DNA of 64,000 nucleotides from Adineta ricciae (Eukaryota > Rotifera > Eurotatoria > Adinetida > Adinetidae): contig CAJNOJ010000010.1 in assembly GCA_905250025.1 (NCBI GenBank), positions 858,964-922,963 of the forward strand, given 5' to 3'. This document shows positions 1 to 15,741 of the stretch, in pieces; position 1 is the first letter of the stretch, and each line of letters begins with the position of its first letter. The notes under the pieces are model-generated. The model saw only the letters and a list, made by a program, of their open reading frames with translations, did no database searches and was not told the DNA's origin. The translations under genes were made by a program, and so were the position numbers.

Positions 1-405
1 CGGAATCAATGTTAGACCGTCTCAAGAAGAAAAAAAAAACATCTCCCTCGAATAAGTTACATATGCAAAATAGTTTTTAAGTACTCAAGTGCTTGAATAC
101 GTAATCGTATGGATTAGGTCAGGATAAAAAATTTTAATCTTCACAATGAATTTGATCGCTGTATGTATCTTCACTTGAATTCTACAAGTGCTCACATAAA
201 AGTTCGATCGTTTCGTATTTTATTTTTGCCCATCAATTTTATTGAAAGCTAAGAAACAAAAATAGTTTCAACACTATTGTTTATGATTGAAATACACTTT
301 ACAACTGAAAGAATGAAAGAGAAAACCACCATCGAACAAATAAAATTCATCACTGCGTATTTTATGAACAATAGACAATTTGATAGAACAAGGCCGCATC
401 TACCA
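1..405. other. Intergenic, no gene seen
   Basis: AT-rich sequence lying downstream of the minus-strand ORF that ends at 406. No frame shows protein-like composition, and I see no RNA gene or repeat. Confidence 0.5.
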
Positions 406-756
406 TTATCTTTGTTCAAGCAGTGAATTTTCCAAACAGATAAGGACCATAAAAAGTGGTAGTAAACTTGTACAATATTCAAATTCTTTATGATTATTGA
501 AATCAACGATTTGTTCTCGTCGGATGAGTGTTAATATCATATGAAGAATATTTTTTCCACCAACTTTGTCTTCGAGATAAAGACGTAGTTTGAACATGAT
601 TTCTTCAGGTGATGCATTGACTTTTTGCGCTTCATGAACGCAGTGTAGACCATCGAGATAATCATCGGTTGTTAACATTGGCATCGGTGGGGTTGACGAT
701 GATGAACAACAAGCAGATGTATGAACACTTTCTGTTGATGAAGAAGGATCATTCAT
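406..756 (-). CDS. Hypothetical 116-aa protein
   Basis: I do not recognise this protein. It is an uninterrupted frame from ATG at 756 to the stop at 406. The N-terminal 25 residues are Ser/Thr/Cys-rich and look disordered. Residues 30-116 form a plausible folded, mostly helical region with a conserved-looking core (DYLDGLHCVHEAQK, then KLRLYLEDKVGG). The C-terminus is hydrophobic (LLPLFMVLICLENSLL), which could be a buried helix or a weak membrane anchor. The frame may be one exon of a longer gene because I cannot exclude introns at either end. It faces away from the plus-strand membrane protein at 1255, so the 500 bases between them may be a shared divergent promoter. Being open over 350 bases in this AT-rich DNA is moderate evidence of coding. 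Confidence 0.4.
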   Translation of the reverse strand: MNDPSSSTESVHTSACCSSSSTPPMPMLTTDDYLDGLHCVHEAQKVNASPEEIMFKLRLYLEDKVGGKNILHMILTLIRREQIVDFNNHKEFEYCTSLLPLFMVLICLENSLLEQR

Positions 757-1254
757 GTTAGGACTTAAAAAACAAGTTGAGTAATTAAGTAGTCTATTTT
801 CGGATTTTTCAAAAGAGAGTTACAGTCGTCAGATAAGCATAGACGACGATCATAGCGACACAAATGACTTCGCCAATAAACAGATAGCAAATGCAGATGA
901 CAGTAGAAGACGAACGACTATTGTTGACAGTATTCTCTTTAATCAAATTTTTATACAGAAAGCATGAATTAAATCATCATCGATCGCTTCGCTTCGCTTT
1001 GCGACATAATTCAAACGACGATTTTCAAAGAAACTGCCTTCTTCTATTCGACATACAATTCGAAACATTTTCGCCATTCTGTACAGCTAAATAGAGATAT
1101 CCATTTGACTCAACCTATTGTACTTCGCTATTATGAGTAAACGATCGTCGCGTACATATTCATTCAAGCATAACTCTATAACTGATCTGTCGTGTGTCTT
1201 TTTCTTTACAATTCAAAGAGTATACTCGTTGATATAGCATATACTACTTCATAT
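757..1254. promoter_or_regulatory. Probable divergent promoter region
   Basis: Five hundred bases between a minus-strand and a plus-strand gene facing apart. I see no clear TATA box. A short plus-strand frame (891-1094) looks like chance. The regulatory role is inferred from gene orientation only. Confidence 0.25.
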
Positions 1255-1832
1255 ATGTTCTTACATTCTCTTCGTGCATTGTTCATTTTGGCTTTTGCTG
1301 CCATTATTTTCGTACCGGCGTTAATTATTGGAGCAATCGGTGCTCGTAATCTACATGTTATTCGAGATGAACAACGAGTTTATACGAGCACCACATGTTT
1401 TGTTTCACAAATTTCTGACGAGCAACTTTCCTATGATTGTAATTGTGATGGATGTCATCCATCTACATGCTATGCTGAACATTTTTCTGTACGATATCTG
1501 ATTTTTAATGCAACATTTGTATCCAGCATGATTCACATCGACGAGATACCAACACGATTGCAGGTGAAGGTAAATACTTTCGTCTTTTTTTCTTTCGTCA
1601 CTTCTTTTTGACCTTTCTTATTTAAAAGGTGAACAATAGTTACACGTGTTTCTACGATCGAACGAATGTCCAAAAGGTACAATGGTTAAGACCTAATGAA
1701 CGACCAGCAATAACATTACTCGTCGTTGGTTTTAGTATCGCTGGTGTGATCACTATTGGAGTAGTTATCAGTCAAATATGGTGGTTGATACAACAGAGTC
1801 TCGTTTTACCAGTTGCACATGAACGACTTTGA
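1255..1832 (+). CDS. Two-pass membrane protein with Cys-rich loop
   Basis: Two exons, 1255-1569 and 1629-1832, joined in phase 0 by a 59-base GT-AG intron, giving 172 residues. A hydrophobic helix covers about residues 5-30 (ALFILAFAAIIFVPALIIG), followed by a loop of roughly 105 residues and a second helix near residues 130-160 (ITLLVVGFSIAGVITIGVV). The loop holds several cysteines, including a CNCDGCHPSTC cluster, and an N-glycosylation sequon (NAT), so it is probably extracellular and disulfide-bonded. This layout (short ends, two spans, about 110-residue Cys-bearing loop) matches auxiliary beta subunits of calcium-activated BK potassium channels. I see no diagnostic motif, so that identity is only a suggestion. 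The ATG at 1255 was chosen because it starts just before the first helix. Confidence 0.65.
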
Positions 1833-2349
1833 TTTCTGCATTTTTGCCTTGTTTTTGTTAAATAAATACATTTCGAGTTGAACTCCGTGTTAACAACGCT
1901 ATCGATACTTGGTTTTGGCGAAATAGATTTATCCTTGCTTTGAATACAAACTTTTGACATGTATAAAATTAATAATTGCTAATTCGAGCAAGATTTTCTA
2001 TCAGTCATTAATGATTATTTTAATGTTACAAATGCTATTCTTGAAAAAGACTTGAGTCGATACATGAGTAGTGCTACTCATCTTCTATATCGAATGAATC
2101 GGCGCTGGCGCCATCTTTGAGTACTTATGAGTAGTGGCTGGTGGCAGCTAATCGCAATGTTCTTTTACTAACTAACGGTTTTATTCCAGCTTCAAGATCA
2201 AATCGATAAACTAAAGCGATGGTATCTCCGCTCATCATTTTCTTGAAGGATCGATAGAGAGATGTGAGTTGAATATAATCATGTTTTTAATATATAGCTA
2301 TCTATATTTTAGGGCTGATTCTTTGAAAGATATTCGTAAGTATAAGCAG
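1833..2349. other. Intergenic, possible 5' exon of next gene
   Basis: No supported gene. A short plus-strand stretch near 2190-2245 follows a pyrimidine-rich acceptor-like signal and could be a 5' exon of the gene at 2350, but its frame closes and I cannot join it. A TA repeat lies just downstream, at about 2506-2524, inside the first intron of that gene. Confidence 0.3.
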
Positions 2350-4677
2350 ATAAATTTGTAGTTTATCGATTTAATAAATTCATTCATTTGAAAGAAGGTC
2401 AATTTCGAAGCAATGTTCAAACACAGGAGAACTTCTCTAGTCTTCCTGTTGTTTACGTGAAGAGCCATATTACCGAACAACGTAAGACAACTATGGGTCC
2501 TAATAGATATATATATATATATATTGTGTTCGTATTTTAGGTATTATATGGCCACAACAGCCCGGTGCTCAAACGGTTGCCAATGAAACTCCCAGCATAC
2601 AGCCAACTGATTCGTCACTGCAAAATGGTGAACCAGAATTGTTTCAAACCGCACAGATAACTTCTGACCGTAAGAGCAATCCAATCGTTTCTCAATCTTT
2701 CAATAACTTCTTTATAGACCCGTCAGTTGGGGTTCAAAGAGCAAATGTTCAAAATGGTAAAGCTATTTTTCATTTGATAATAAACAGTATCACTTATTCT
2801 ACCTTGAATTTTAGGAAATCTATCAGAGAATGATGCACCACCAGCGAATAGAAGCAAGAGACCCGCGTCTAAATGTACCAATGGCCATCAATCAAAGAAG
2901 AGACGTGCCACTGTGCCACACGCACCGACTCCAAGTAACATACTTTCTTTGCTTATAACAAGAGTCTGTTACTCACTATTTGCAGCTCACGAGATGGCTA
3001 TTGGTTTATTATTCCCATTGGAATCCAAAATAGACAAGCGTAATGAACGACCCAGTAAACTAATCGATTGTTTTGGATGGGTTCCCCGACTGATTTTAGT
3101 ACGAAATAATAACCTCATACCTTTGTTTGATATCTTAACTCTACCGTTTTAGTATGGTAATTCACTGCCCAGTGAAATTGATGTAGAACTGGCATCAATT
3201 AGTAAAAAAAGGGAAGGTGTTTATTACTACAGTGTCTATCCATTCGTGGAGTATCAAGAAAATCCCGTTCTCAAGAAGTTCGTGAGTAAAATACGTCGTC
3301 GAGTGGCAGTAGAAATGTTATGCGACGGTATTGGCATCATCCGGTGAGTTTTCATTTTGTAAAGCTAGTTAAAAAAAAACGATATCGTAAATTTCAACTG
3401 TGCAAGGCTTGACAATATCTCTGTGCAAAATCAAAGAAGCGAAATATTGGGAAAACCGAATAACAAAAAATTTCCATTAAAGAGCTATCCATCAGGTAAA
3501 AACATTTCTCTTAATGAAGTCGAATTTTGATTTTATTACTTATTAATAGATAAAGAAAAATACATTAGAGCCAAAGGTCCGACGGCTTTTGTCAAGAGAT
3601 ATAATCTAGCTAAGCCATGTCTAGCTATTCGTTTATTTCCTACGGGTTCATCGGTACCAATAAAAATCAATACTAGTGAAGAAGATCGTTACACTTTCTT
3701 TTCAAATATTCTTACTCCAGGTAACTATAGACCTCCTTACTTTCTGAATGATCTTCAAGGCTTATCAATAGTTCCGAATCTTTCACAGCCAAGACTGGAC
3801 GATCGCTCGAAAATAGAAGTTAAATATTGTAACTCAAGTGCATTTATTGGCTCTGATGGTCAAAACCGCTTTAATATCAATTTCGTTATCACAGTCTGTA
3901 TTTCAAAACCATGATAACTACTATAATAATCATCCTTCATACAAATATAGTTCCCTGAAGAAATGCTTGACGAGCTCAAAAGTAATGGGAAATGGTTAGA
4001 AATTTCATTGCCAGACGACCAAGAACTACACCACAGTTATTTTATCCAAACTGAAGATGGTGGTAGTAATTCAGTGTGTTTATATATTCAACACACAATC
4101 ATTTCGTAAGCAGCCGAAGTTTTCTAACATCAAACTGATATATCTTTTTTTAGGTTAACAGTTACCATCCTTGAGTGCAAGCTTCCAGCACCTGAAGAAG
4201 TTATTTCCACGGAATCAGCGGATGTTGTATCTACCGGTAATCTAGAAATGTTCTCAACTATGAATTTATTTTCCTTTACTTCTTAGATTTAGTATTGGCT
4301 CATTTAGCTAGTGTTCCTATTCGTACAACGAACGAAGTAATGCCAACGACGCCATTGAAAGTTCGCTTTCAGCTGGTACATACAAAGCCAGATGCTAATG
4401 GTCTCAGAAAAATTATTCGTTGTCCTGATATGCCAATATGGGAAAATATTATCAATATCGAACGTATGTCTATTAGTTTCATTTCTAAAAAAAAGTTGAT
4501 TTTACCTGTATAGCAGATACTGCTTACTGTGATATATCGAACAATCAATCCGATGCATCAAATGCTATTTTATCTGAGTAAATATAAAATTCAACATACC
4601 ATAATATTTTACTAAAATCTTGCATCATTTATAGACAACCGGTGATTCCATCAAGTGATGATTGCAATGAGCAATAA
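2350..4677 (+). CDS. Orphan nuclear-type protein, 12 exons, 5' end missing
   Basis: I do not recognise the family. Twelve exons join in one frame: 2350-2481, 2541-2756, 2815-2934, 2986-3080, 3153-3343, 3407-3495, 3550-3893, 3951-4105, 4154-4236, 4287-4463, 4514-4577 and 4635-4677, about 568 residues ending NEQ-stop. The first ATG must lie further upstream. All introns but one have ordinary GT-AG ends about 50-75 bases apart; the donor at 3081 (gttccc) is weak, and so is gtctgt at 3894. The N-terminal third is Gln/Ser/Asn-rich, and a basic KKRR cluster in the third exon suggests a nuclear localisation signal. Two folded regions follow, roughly exons 4-7 (with VLKKFVSKIRRRVAVEM) and exons 8-10. 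A DNA-binding regulator is a guess from this layout. The long exact phase agreement is the evidence that it is a real gene. Confidence 0.6.
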
Positions 4678-6153
4678 GCACTCAGTGACTATTTTTTGTC
4701 TTCTCATTTTAAACCTTTCCCTCTTTCGTTTTGTTCAGTCTAGTTTTACCTAAAACATAAGCTTTCTTTTACTAAAACATCCCCATCTTTATTAAACACT
4801 TTTCAACTCATATTTTTCACTCTCATCCTGTGCTCCAGCAAAAATCACAATAAAGATTTGATCTTCCACACCATGTCACTTGTGATTCGATAAAATGTGA
4901 ACCGTATTTGCACCATTCGATTTTCTGACCATGTGTGCGAATAGAGATTGTAGATTCGAGTCTGCTTCGTACACTATTTTCACAAGAGAATAATCGGATC
5001 AAATTCAAGTACTTGTTACACATATCACTCAGGTATTTTATTTTACGACTTAAGCATGTTATAAATCCTTGTACAAACGATTACATCTTATTCCACTTTG
5101 ACAGCATTCCGAAGTAAATTGATGAGCAGAATACGTGCCGAAAATTATTCACCTCATCGAAATTCTATCGGTCAATAGTACAATATCTACATTGATTGTT
5201 GTCGAAAACAAATATATTTTTCAATGGCCATACATCAATTATACGCCGTAACGACCAGTTCATGCGAATAACATAAAAGGAATCATCAATATGGTCAACG
5301 TAGGGGACAAATATACATGTTATAAGATATGTGTTGTTGCATTCAATCATAAATACAAATGATATTATGAACTGTCGTATAAAATATTCTCATTATCGAT
5401 TCATTTATCCGGATGATCAGTTACGTCAGCTTCCAACGTACATGAACTGGTCCGACGCTTACGCATGATTAACAAATGACAATACTGAAAATATATCGGC
5501 AAAATAGTTATTTGAAAGAAAACTATTCCTTCTCTCTTTCGTTATTCATTCATTTCAAAGGATACCAGCTGTGAGTGATTTGTTCTGATCAACATCTAGC
5601 GCTCTCTATGAACGTTCATATATGGATTGCTTCACCATTCGACCACTCTATTAAGAATTAACATGGCCGTTGTTGGTTATTATGTGCATGTATGCGCGAA
5701 AAACTCTCTCCCTCGCTATTCTCTTCTCTTTTTTTCTAAGGAAAGAGAATTTTGTTCTTCACCTCTCGTCGACCAGTGTTTGTTACTGCTCCTGATTTTT
5801 TTCTTCTTTTCTTCTATGTCTCTTTTTTACTTTCTTTCTTCGCTTTGGTAACAGAGCAGAATATATACCAGTGTTCGTTCGTTTGTCTGTCTCCTCTTTT
5901 GCGCCTCTTTATCCCTTTCGTTGACATTTGACATCTGCTGTTGCTTGATGCATACGTATGTAGAGATGTGTGCAGATATATACATGTACATTTACTTACT
6001 TTCGAACAAAAAAAAGAAGTAACTGGGTCACACTATACAATCGAAGGACAATGACGCAGCACATAATCTTTCGGTTTCTCTTTTCTTTACTCCATCAATT
6101 TCAGATTTATCTTCCAATGAACTAAGACGAAAGGACGTTATTATCAAAAAATA
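4678..6153. other. Intergenic and 5' leader of the SH3 adaptor
   Basis: About 1.5 kb without a supported coding region. The part near 5700-5900 is very pyrimidine-rich (runs of CTT and TTTC) and gives long but biased frames that I treat as chance. The last tens of bases up to 6154 are probably the 5' untranslated exon of the SH3 adaptor. Confidence 0.4.
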
Positions 6154-8957
<2,804 letters not shown>

Positions 8958-11083
8958 ACGAACCCCATCAACAAAGATCAAAAACAACCAAGCAAAGACT
9001 ATAAAAATTCAATGTGAATCCAATTTCTGTCTTCCTCTCGTTCTTCATACATCTCAAAGAGAATTTGTTTTGTTTCGTCCTCCTTCGCCTCTCAGATACC
9101 TGTTATGTCTTCTTCAATCATTGACTAATTTTCGAAAATTCTTTTTTGCTCTATATCAGACTGTAGTTCTTTATAACATTCCTCTTCTTTTTCTCTCGCT
9201 TTGTTCACGTGAGCCAGAAAATTGCGAACAGTTTTTTATGTTCATCTAGTTCAGTATGGACTGTTTGCGTAGTTGATGCATATGTCTTCTTTCTTTCGTT
9301 CTCCTTAGAAATTCTTCGCTTTAACACAATGTGAAAATAATCTATGAAGAAGAACACAAGCAGAAAGAGAAATCATTCGAACTAATTTCTTCTTTGTACA
9401 TGAGTATTTTTGTAAAAAGTTGTTTGTTGGTTTTTTTTTTCTAATCATATAGATTAAACATAACATACTTGATTATTTGTCATGTTATACAGTAATAGAA
9501 GAAGGACTTATTTCAAAAGAAAAAGCAATATATGCGTATCTATAAAATAATCAATTGTTTGTTTATTCGAACTTGACTTGTCATTTGGAATTAATTAGCA
9601 AATGTCAGGGATATATTTGCTCGTAATTCAATTTGCGAATGTGTTCAATTTCATTATGATTTCTGTCGGTGGTGAAGATGATAGTTTTCTTGACATTAAC
9701 ATATTCATTCGATTTATAATTGTCTTCTTTCATCATTCGGTACTTAACTTGTTATAGCTTCAGTTTCGTTATTCTAATCGAAGCTCTACATAGTTAGGAC
9801 ATTCATTCCCATAGGGATTCTTACTTACTTTAAACGAGTTTTTCTTTGTTTTCTCAAAAAACAACACATCTTATGTAATCATCGAGCGGAATGAGTGAGA
9901 TTTGACAAGGAAACATTCGATGAATTCCTAATAGACATGGCTATTATTTGTATAGTCTACTTTTGACTGTCATTTATCAGAAAAGATTTTTGACAGAAAT
10001 GCTATGCATCATCGATATGTTCTTCTTCGCATATCCTTCAGATAGTGTCATTGACTTCCATCTGTACTTTTTTTGACAAACTGCAAACATGTAGATAAAT
10101 CATTCGTCGAGACTCAGTATCGGTATTATCAAGTAGATCATTCGAGACGAAGCAGCTAGTTAAAATTAAGTTGAAAATTAAGAACGATTTTCTGCATCTG
10201 CACTTCTTTACAATCAACATTATCATTAGGACAATGTAGAAAATCAGTGAAGCACAACAGAATATGAGATAACCTTCGACAATTCTCGTTCGTACGCTCG
10301 AAAAAAAACCGTGTGAGCTATTGTGTTGTAAAACTTTCATGAACATAAGTGGCTCTTCACTTATGCTTACAACCAAATGTTTACTACAATAATTATAACT
10401 GTTTTCTGAGAGTTTTCAGAGTACATCCTCCGAAGGAAAGTAAATGACAGCGAATAAAAGCTTATACTAATCCAGGTCTTGCCATATATTCGCGAGGAAA
10501 TCATTTGATAACAATCATGTTTTGTCAGGTTTCTGCCGAATGTAAAAACATTCTATCTTATCTTTTTCTGTTATTGATAGAATATCTATTCTTAGACGAA
10601 GCCTATGCTGATTCGGTTCGACTCTTTGGATTCATATCGACGGAAACATCTTCTTTTTTTGTTTCTTTTATTGAAATGACTTTCTAGATCAAGAAAAACA
10701 AAACAAGAAGCGAGAATTTTTGAGAGAAATAAATGATAACAAAGGACACACAGAAAAACGTCGTCGAAAAAAAAACGAATCTTTTCTTTGTTTATGAATT
10801 GTACTAGAAAAAGAAAACAGACACTGGGTGAACAAAGGTAGATAATGATAATAATAATAGTATAACAATGATGATGCTATCAATCGCATATTGAAGAATA
10901 AAATCAATGAAAAGGAAAAAGATTATGCTCACAAATCATTTCTCTCGTTGTTATCCAGTTACGGTATGAGAAATAATCAAATATCATTACATGATTTCAA
11001 TGATTATGAGCAAATAAACGTAATGAATTGTTTTTTCTATATACATAATCAATGAAAGGAACAAATAAACAAATAGCATTGTT
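8958..11083. other. Convergent intergenic region
   Basis: Holds the 3' untranslated regions of the SH3 adaptor (plus) and PP1 (minus). A minus-strand frame of 112 residues at 10038-10376 contains one strong hydrophobic stretch followed by a basic CRCRK cluster; it could be an exon of an unrecognised membrane protein, but nothing joins to it and I do not call it. No repeats or RNA genes seen. Confidence 0.4.
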
Positions 11084-12661
<1,578 letters not shown>

Positions 12662-13211
12662 ATTCATAGAATCTAAAAATCAGAAGTCGTTCATGTTTTT
12701 CGCATATTTGAATGCATATCATTTTTAAGACAAATCGATTACTCTCAACGTTTTTCTTTTATTGGCGACTATGGTAACGTTTTGTAAGCATTTTTAATCA
12801 TATGAATGCTCTCGATTGGCAAAAGAAAGAGAAAATAAGTGTGCAATAATGATGCATGGCGATAGAAGGAAGGGTTTGCACTACACAACTATGCGCTACG
12901 TGCATGCATGAAGGGTATATGATATGATGATAGACGTATAGAGGGAGGGAGAACAAAAGTGATGAAGATGTCGTTGTTAGTTACATCGATCAAATAAAAC
13001 TCAAGAAAAAAATTTTAAGATTTCATTTCAATTCAAATTTTTCGGATAAAATTCAATTCGAAAACGGAAAGAATTGATGAACTGTCTCTCTTTAATGATT
13101 GGTCTATGACTGCAATCAATGAATCATGGAATAATTGTTACATTACACCATCGATACGACAGTATTTAGCTTACATCATTTATTTCGTTGTAAAAAAACA
13201 GACGCAATACA
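12662..13211. promoter_or_regulatory. Divergent promoter between PP1 and TMA7
   Basis: A 550-base gap between two housekeeping genes facing apart. The stretch at about 12840-12960 is enriched in ATG-containing and GA-rich words. No gene in any frame. A shared promoter is inferred from orientation. Confidence 0.35.
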
Positions 13212-13493
13212 ATGTCCGGACGTCAAGGTGGCAAATTGAAACCATTGTAAATTCTCATTTTGTATTGTTTTAAAATGATTTTACATTAATTTCTTTAGAA
13301 AACAACCCAAGAAGGACGATCGAGAGTTAGATGATGATGATAAGGCATTCAAAGAAAAACAACGTGAAGAACAAAAGAAGCTTGAAGGTAATTGAAAAGT
13401 CTTCCTCATGACCGTTCGTTTCACGTGATTTTCACTTATATAGATGCAAAAAAGAAAGCAGCTGGTAAAGGTCCAATGAAGTTGGGCAAATAA
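13212..13493 (+). CDS. TMA7: Translation machinery-associated protein TMA7
   Basis: Very small, highly charged protein associated with ribosomes in other eukaryotes. Exons 13212-13246, 13299-13387 and 13444-13493 join in frame to 57 residues (human TMA7 has 64). The family hallmarks are visible: start MSGRQGGKLKPLKQPKK, an acidic run (DDDDKAF), a Lys/Glu/Gln helix, and the end AAGKGPMKLGK. It is the first plus-strand gene of a tight cluster; the next start codon is 164 bases after its stop. Confidence 0.95.
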
Positions 13494-13657
13494 TCGACAA
13501 TAACTTCTGTTCATGAAAAGAACGACGACAGACTGAAACATTTTTTAATATCTATTGTGAATCAGTCTTTTTTGTTCATTGTCTAATAAACATTTGGAAA
13601 GATTCTGGGCCTTTATCTTGTGAATATTGTAGATAAAACTCTTGTTTTTCCAATTGA

Positions 13658-13928
13658 ATGGGATTTTTGAAATTTTATAGAACTCGCCTTTCGCCTATTG
13701 TTGCTTTCACAGCTCTCCTTATCGGTATTCATATATCTTGGTGGTCAATTCAACAAAAGTTCGTGACGAATTATTCAAAGGGAAAACATGAATCGAAAAA
13801 TTGACATTCCTCTTTTTTCTAGTCCAGCGTTAGTGCCACCTTCTGAACGTCGTCGTCATCTACTAGGTCTTCGCATTCCTTATTTATCGCCACCTGCTAA
13901 CGAGAAAGAAAAGCAAGATAGTGAATGA
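13658..13928 (+). CDS. Small single-span membrane protein, cistron A
   Basis: Exons 13658-13758 and 13823-13928 join in frame to 68 residues. A basic N-terminus (FLKFYRTR) is followed by one hydrophobic helix (PIVAFTALLIGIHISWW) and a basic, Pro-bearing tail with PPSERRRHLLGLR. This layout is typical of small mitochondrial inner-membrane proteins such as assembly factors of respiratory complexes, and the tail recalls the complex III factor brawnin/UQCC6, but similarity is too slight to name it. Its TGA stop overlaps the ATG of cistron B by four bases (ATGA at 13925-13928). Confidence 0.75.
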
Positions 13929-14227
13929 GTACACAATCATCCACCACAGGATACGATCCATTCAACGTTAAACCATTACAAACTCGAACACGGCGAATCT
14001 TTGCTCCTACTGGTGGATCCATTTCCTTCACAACTGCTTGTTTACTTATTGGAACTTTTTCAGCGTGTTTTTATTTATTAGTACCATTAGAATATATCAG
14101 GTAATGCAACATATCAAACGACATTATGTCGGATGAATCGCTGATTTGTAGACCACAAATTATTGGTTGGAATCGTACAGGACGTACACGTCAAGAACTA
14201 CTCACTAAGAAACAAGAACAGAAATAG
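13925..14227 (+). CDS. Small single-span membrane protein, cistron B
   Basis: Exons 13925-14100 and 14152-14227 join in frame to 83 residues. A polar, basic N-terminus (LQTRTRRIFAP) leads into one hydrophobic helix (ITFTTACLLIGTF-type segment, FSACFYLLVPL) and a basic tail (GWNRTGRTRQELL, ending KKQEQK). I do not recognise it. Size, single helix and charge pattern suggest a mitochondrial inner-membrane protein. The start overlaps the stop of cistron A; the stop lies 12 bases before the ATG of cistron C. There is no room for a separate promoter on either side, so it must share a transcript, unless alternative first exons exist. Confidence 0.75.
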
Positions 14228-14239
14228 AAACCTTTGACA

Positions 14240-14581
14240 ATGGGCTTAATTCGCGAAGGGCTGTTTGCATTTCGTGGTCGTCGATTTGTTGAATGGCTTT
14301 TTGTGGATCGTCCTCAAATTCCTCTTTCCCTTGGTTTAGCATTCTATGGTCTAATCTATCTCCAATATAAATATGACCTGTTGGCGCGATGGAAAAATGA
14401 ACCAACTTATAACGATTAGTATGTATCTTTTGCATTATTTGAGCACTTGTACATATGATGACATTTGAATGTTTTATTTAGTTCCTATGTTAGAGAGGCT
14501 GTTGAACGTGAACGAGCTCGTCTCGCTAAACTTTCATCGTCTCCGACACCCATCGAACCTTCATCCACCGGTGCCAAATAA
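14240..14581 (+). CDS. Small single-span membrane protein, cistron C
   Basis: Exons 14240-14418 and 14482-14581 join in frame to 92 residues. The N-terminus is Arg-rich and amphipathic (FAFRGRRFVEWLFVDRP). A hydrophobic stretch (IPLSLGLAFYGLIYL) is followed by YKYDLLARWKNEPTYNDYSYV, then a charged helix (REAVERERARLAKL) and a Ser/Pro tail. This again resembles an accessory subunit of a respiratory complex, but I cannot name it. It is the third member of the overlapping unit with cistrons A and B. Each of the three has one short intron, so the genomic unit is a spliced eukaryotic gene cluster and not a bacterial operon. Confidence 0.75.
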
Positions 14582-14824
14582 AAATGTCATCGTTTTGTTT
14601 TCTTCTCATCGGTGAACATTTGTCCTTCCTATAGAATTTATTAAAACATAGGATAGTTCAATGAGAATTTGACACATCAATAAACTAAGTTGCAACGAAA
14701 TGTTGAGTTGATCTATAAAAAGACTTGGACGTTCTTCTGTTTTGCTAATGATAATAATTTTTATCATCCTACGAAAGATAAATATTTCTATATCTTTTCT
14801 TACTTCATTTCAACGAAAACCACA

Positions 14825-15741
14825 ATGTCTAGTGCAACAAACCAAAACTCTCGGTGTGAACTCCCTGTTGCTGATCAGCATCTTCAAATCGTTCTTGACA
14901 GTCTTAATCATTTAATTAATCAATCGAACCAACAGATCATCGATGAAAAACAGTCAATGTCTGATGTTGAACAAAAAAAATTGGATCAAATTCAAGTTTT
15001 GCAGAGCGAAGTTCAACAAATAGAGAATCAAATTGCTTCTTTGCATAATGAAACTGAACAATTGACGCTTGAAACATGTTCAATGGTAGTCCGACAAAAT
15101 GAAACAGCCCTGATTCGTCATAATAAATTGTTGAAGGGAACGATCGAACATATCAATCATATTTTAGGTAAACGCTCGATCGTCAACGATCCACTGTTCG
15201 ATCAATTGAGAAAAGATTTAACGAGTCAACAGGAGAAATTATTTCTCATTCGTAACCAATTAGATATCGATCATAATCAATTAACAACAAATGTAAGTTT
15301 ATTAAAAGAATGTCAAGAGCAGCGAAAACAACTTGAACAAGTTATGTTAGAGAAACAAGCGGATTTACAAAGTATTCAGCAAAATCAAGGTAGGTGATTC
15401 TTCCTCTGTTCTCTCTCTCTCTCTCTCTCTCCCTAATTCATATTTACTCGATAATAGATGACTACGTACAAAAACAATTGAAATTGCAAAAACTGCAGTT
15501 TTTAATCCAGCAACAAACTCGAATTCGAAATGAAATACAACAATTAGAAGGATACATCGCACCAAAACAAGCTTCACCATCGGAAAATAATAGAAGACAG
15601 CCAGACGTGCAGCGAAATAAAACTCAACTTCGAGAAATTGTTGATGACAGTGATGAAGAAATAGTCAATGCTAGTAAAGTACAAGAATATCATACGAAAA
15701 GTCGCACATTTATGCGATTAAAAGACCATCAGGATAAATAA
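14825..15741 (+). CDS. Coiled-coil protein of unknown function
   Basis: Exons 14825-15389 and 15458-15741 join in phase 1 to 282 residues. Nearly the whole protein is Gln/Glu/Leu-rich heptad repeat, with three or four coiled-coil segments (for example IQVLQSEVQQIENQIASLHN and LKLQKLQFLIQQQ). An acidic patch IVDDSDEEIV sits near the C-terminus. No enzymatic motif is visible. A structural role in the cytoskeleton or centrosome is plausible from composition alone. The intron contains a (CT)n run at about 15410-15431. It lies 243 bases after cistron C on the same strand and might belong to the same transcription unit. Confidence 0.75.

Noticed and set aside
5627-5851. Plus-strand 74-residue frame
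   Set aside because: It reads through a CTT/TTC-rich tract and its composition is low complexity.
10038-10376. Minus-strand 112-residue frame with one hydrophobic stretch
   Set aside because: No joining exons, no recognisable motif; could be chance in AT-rich DNA.
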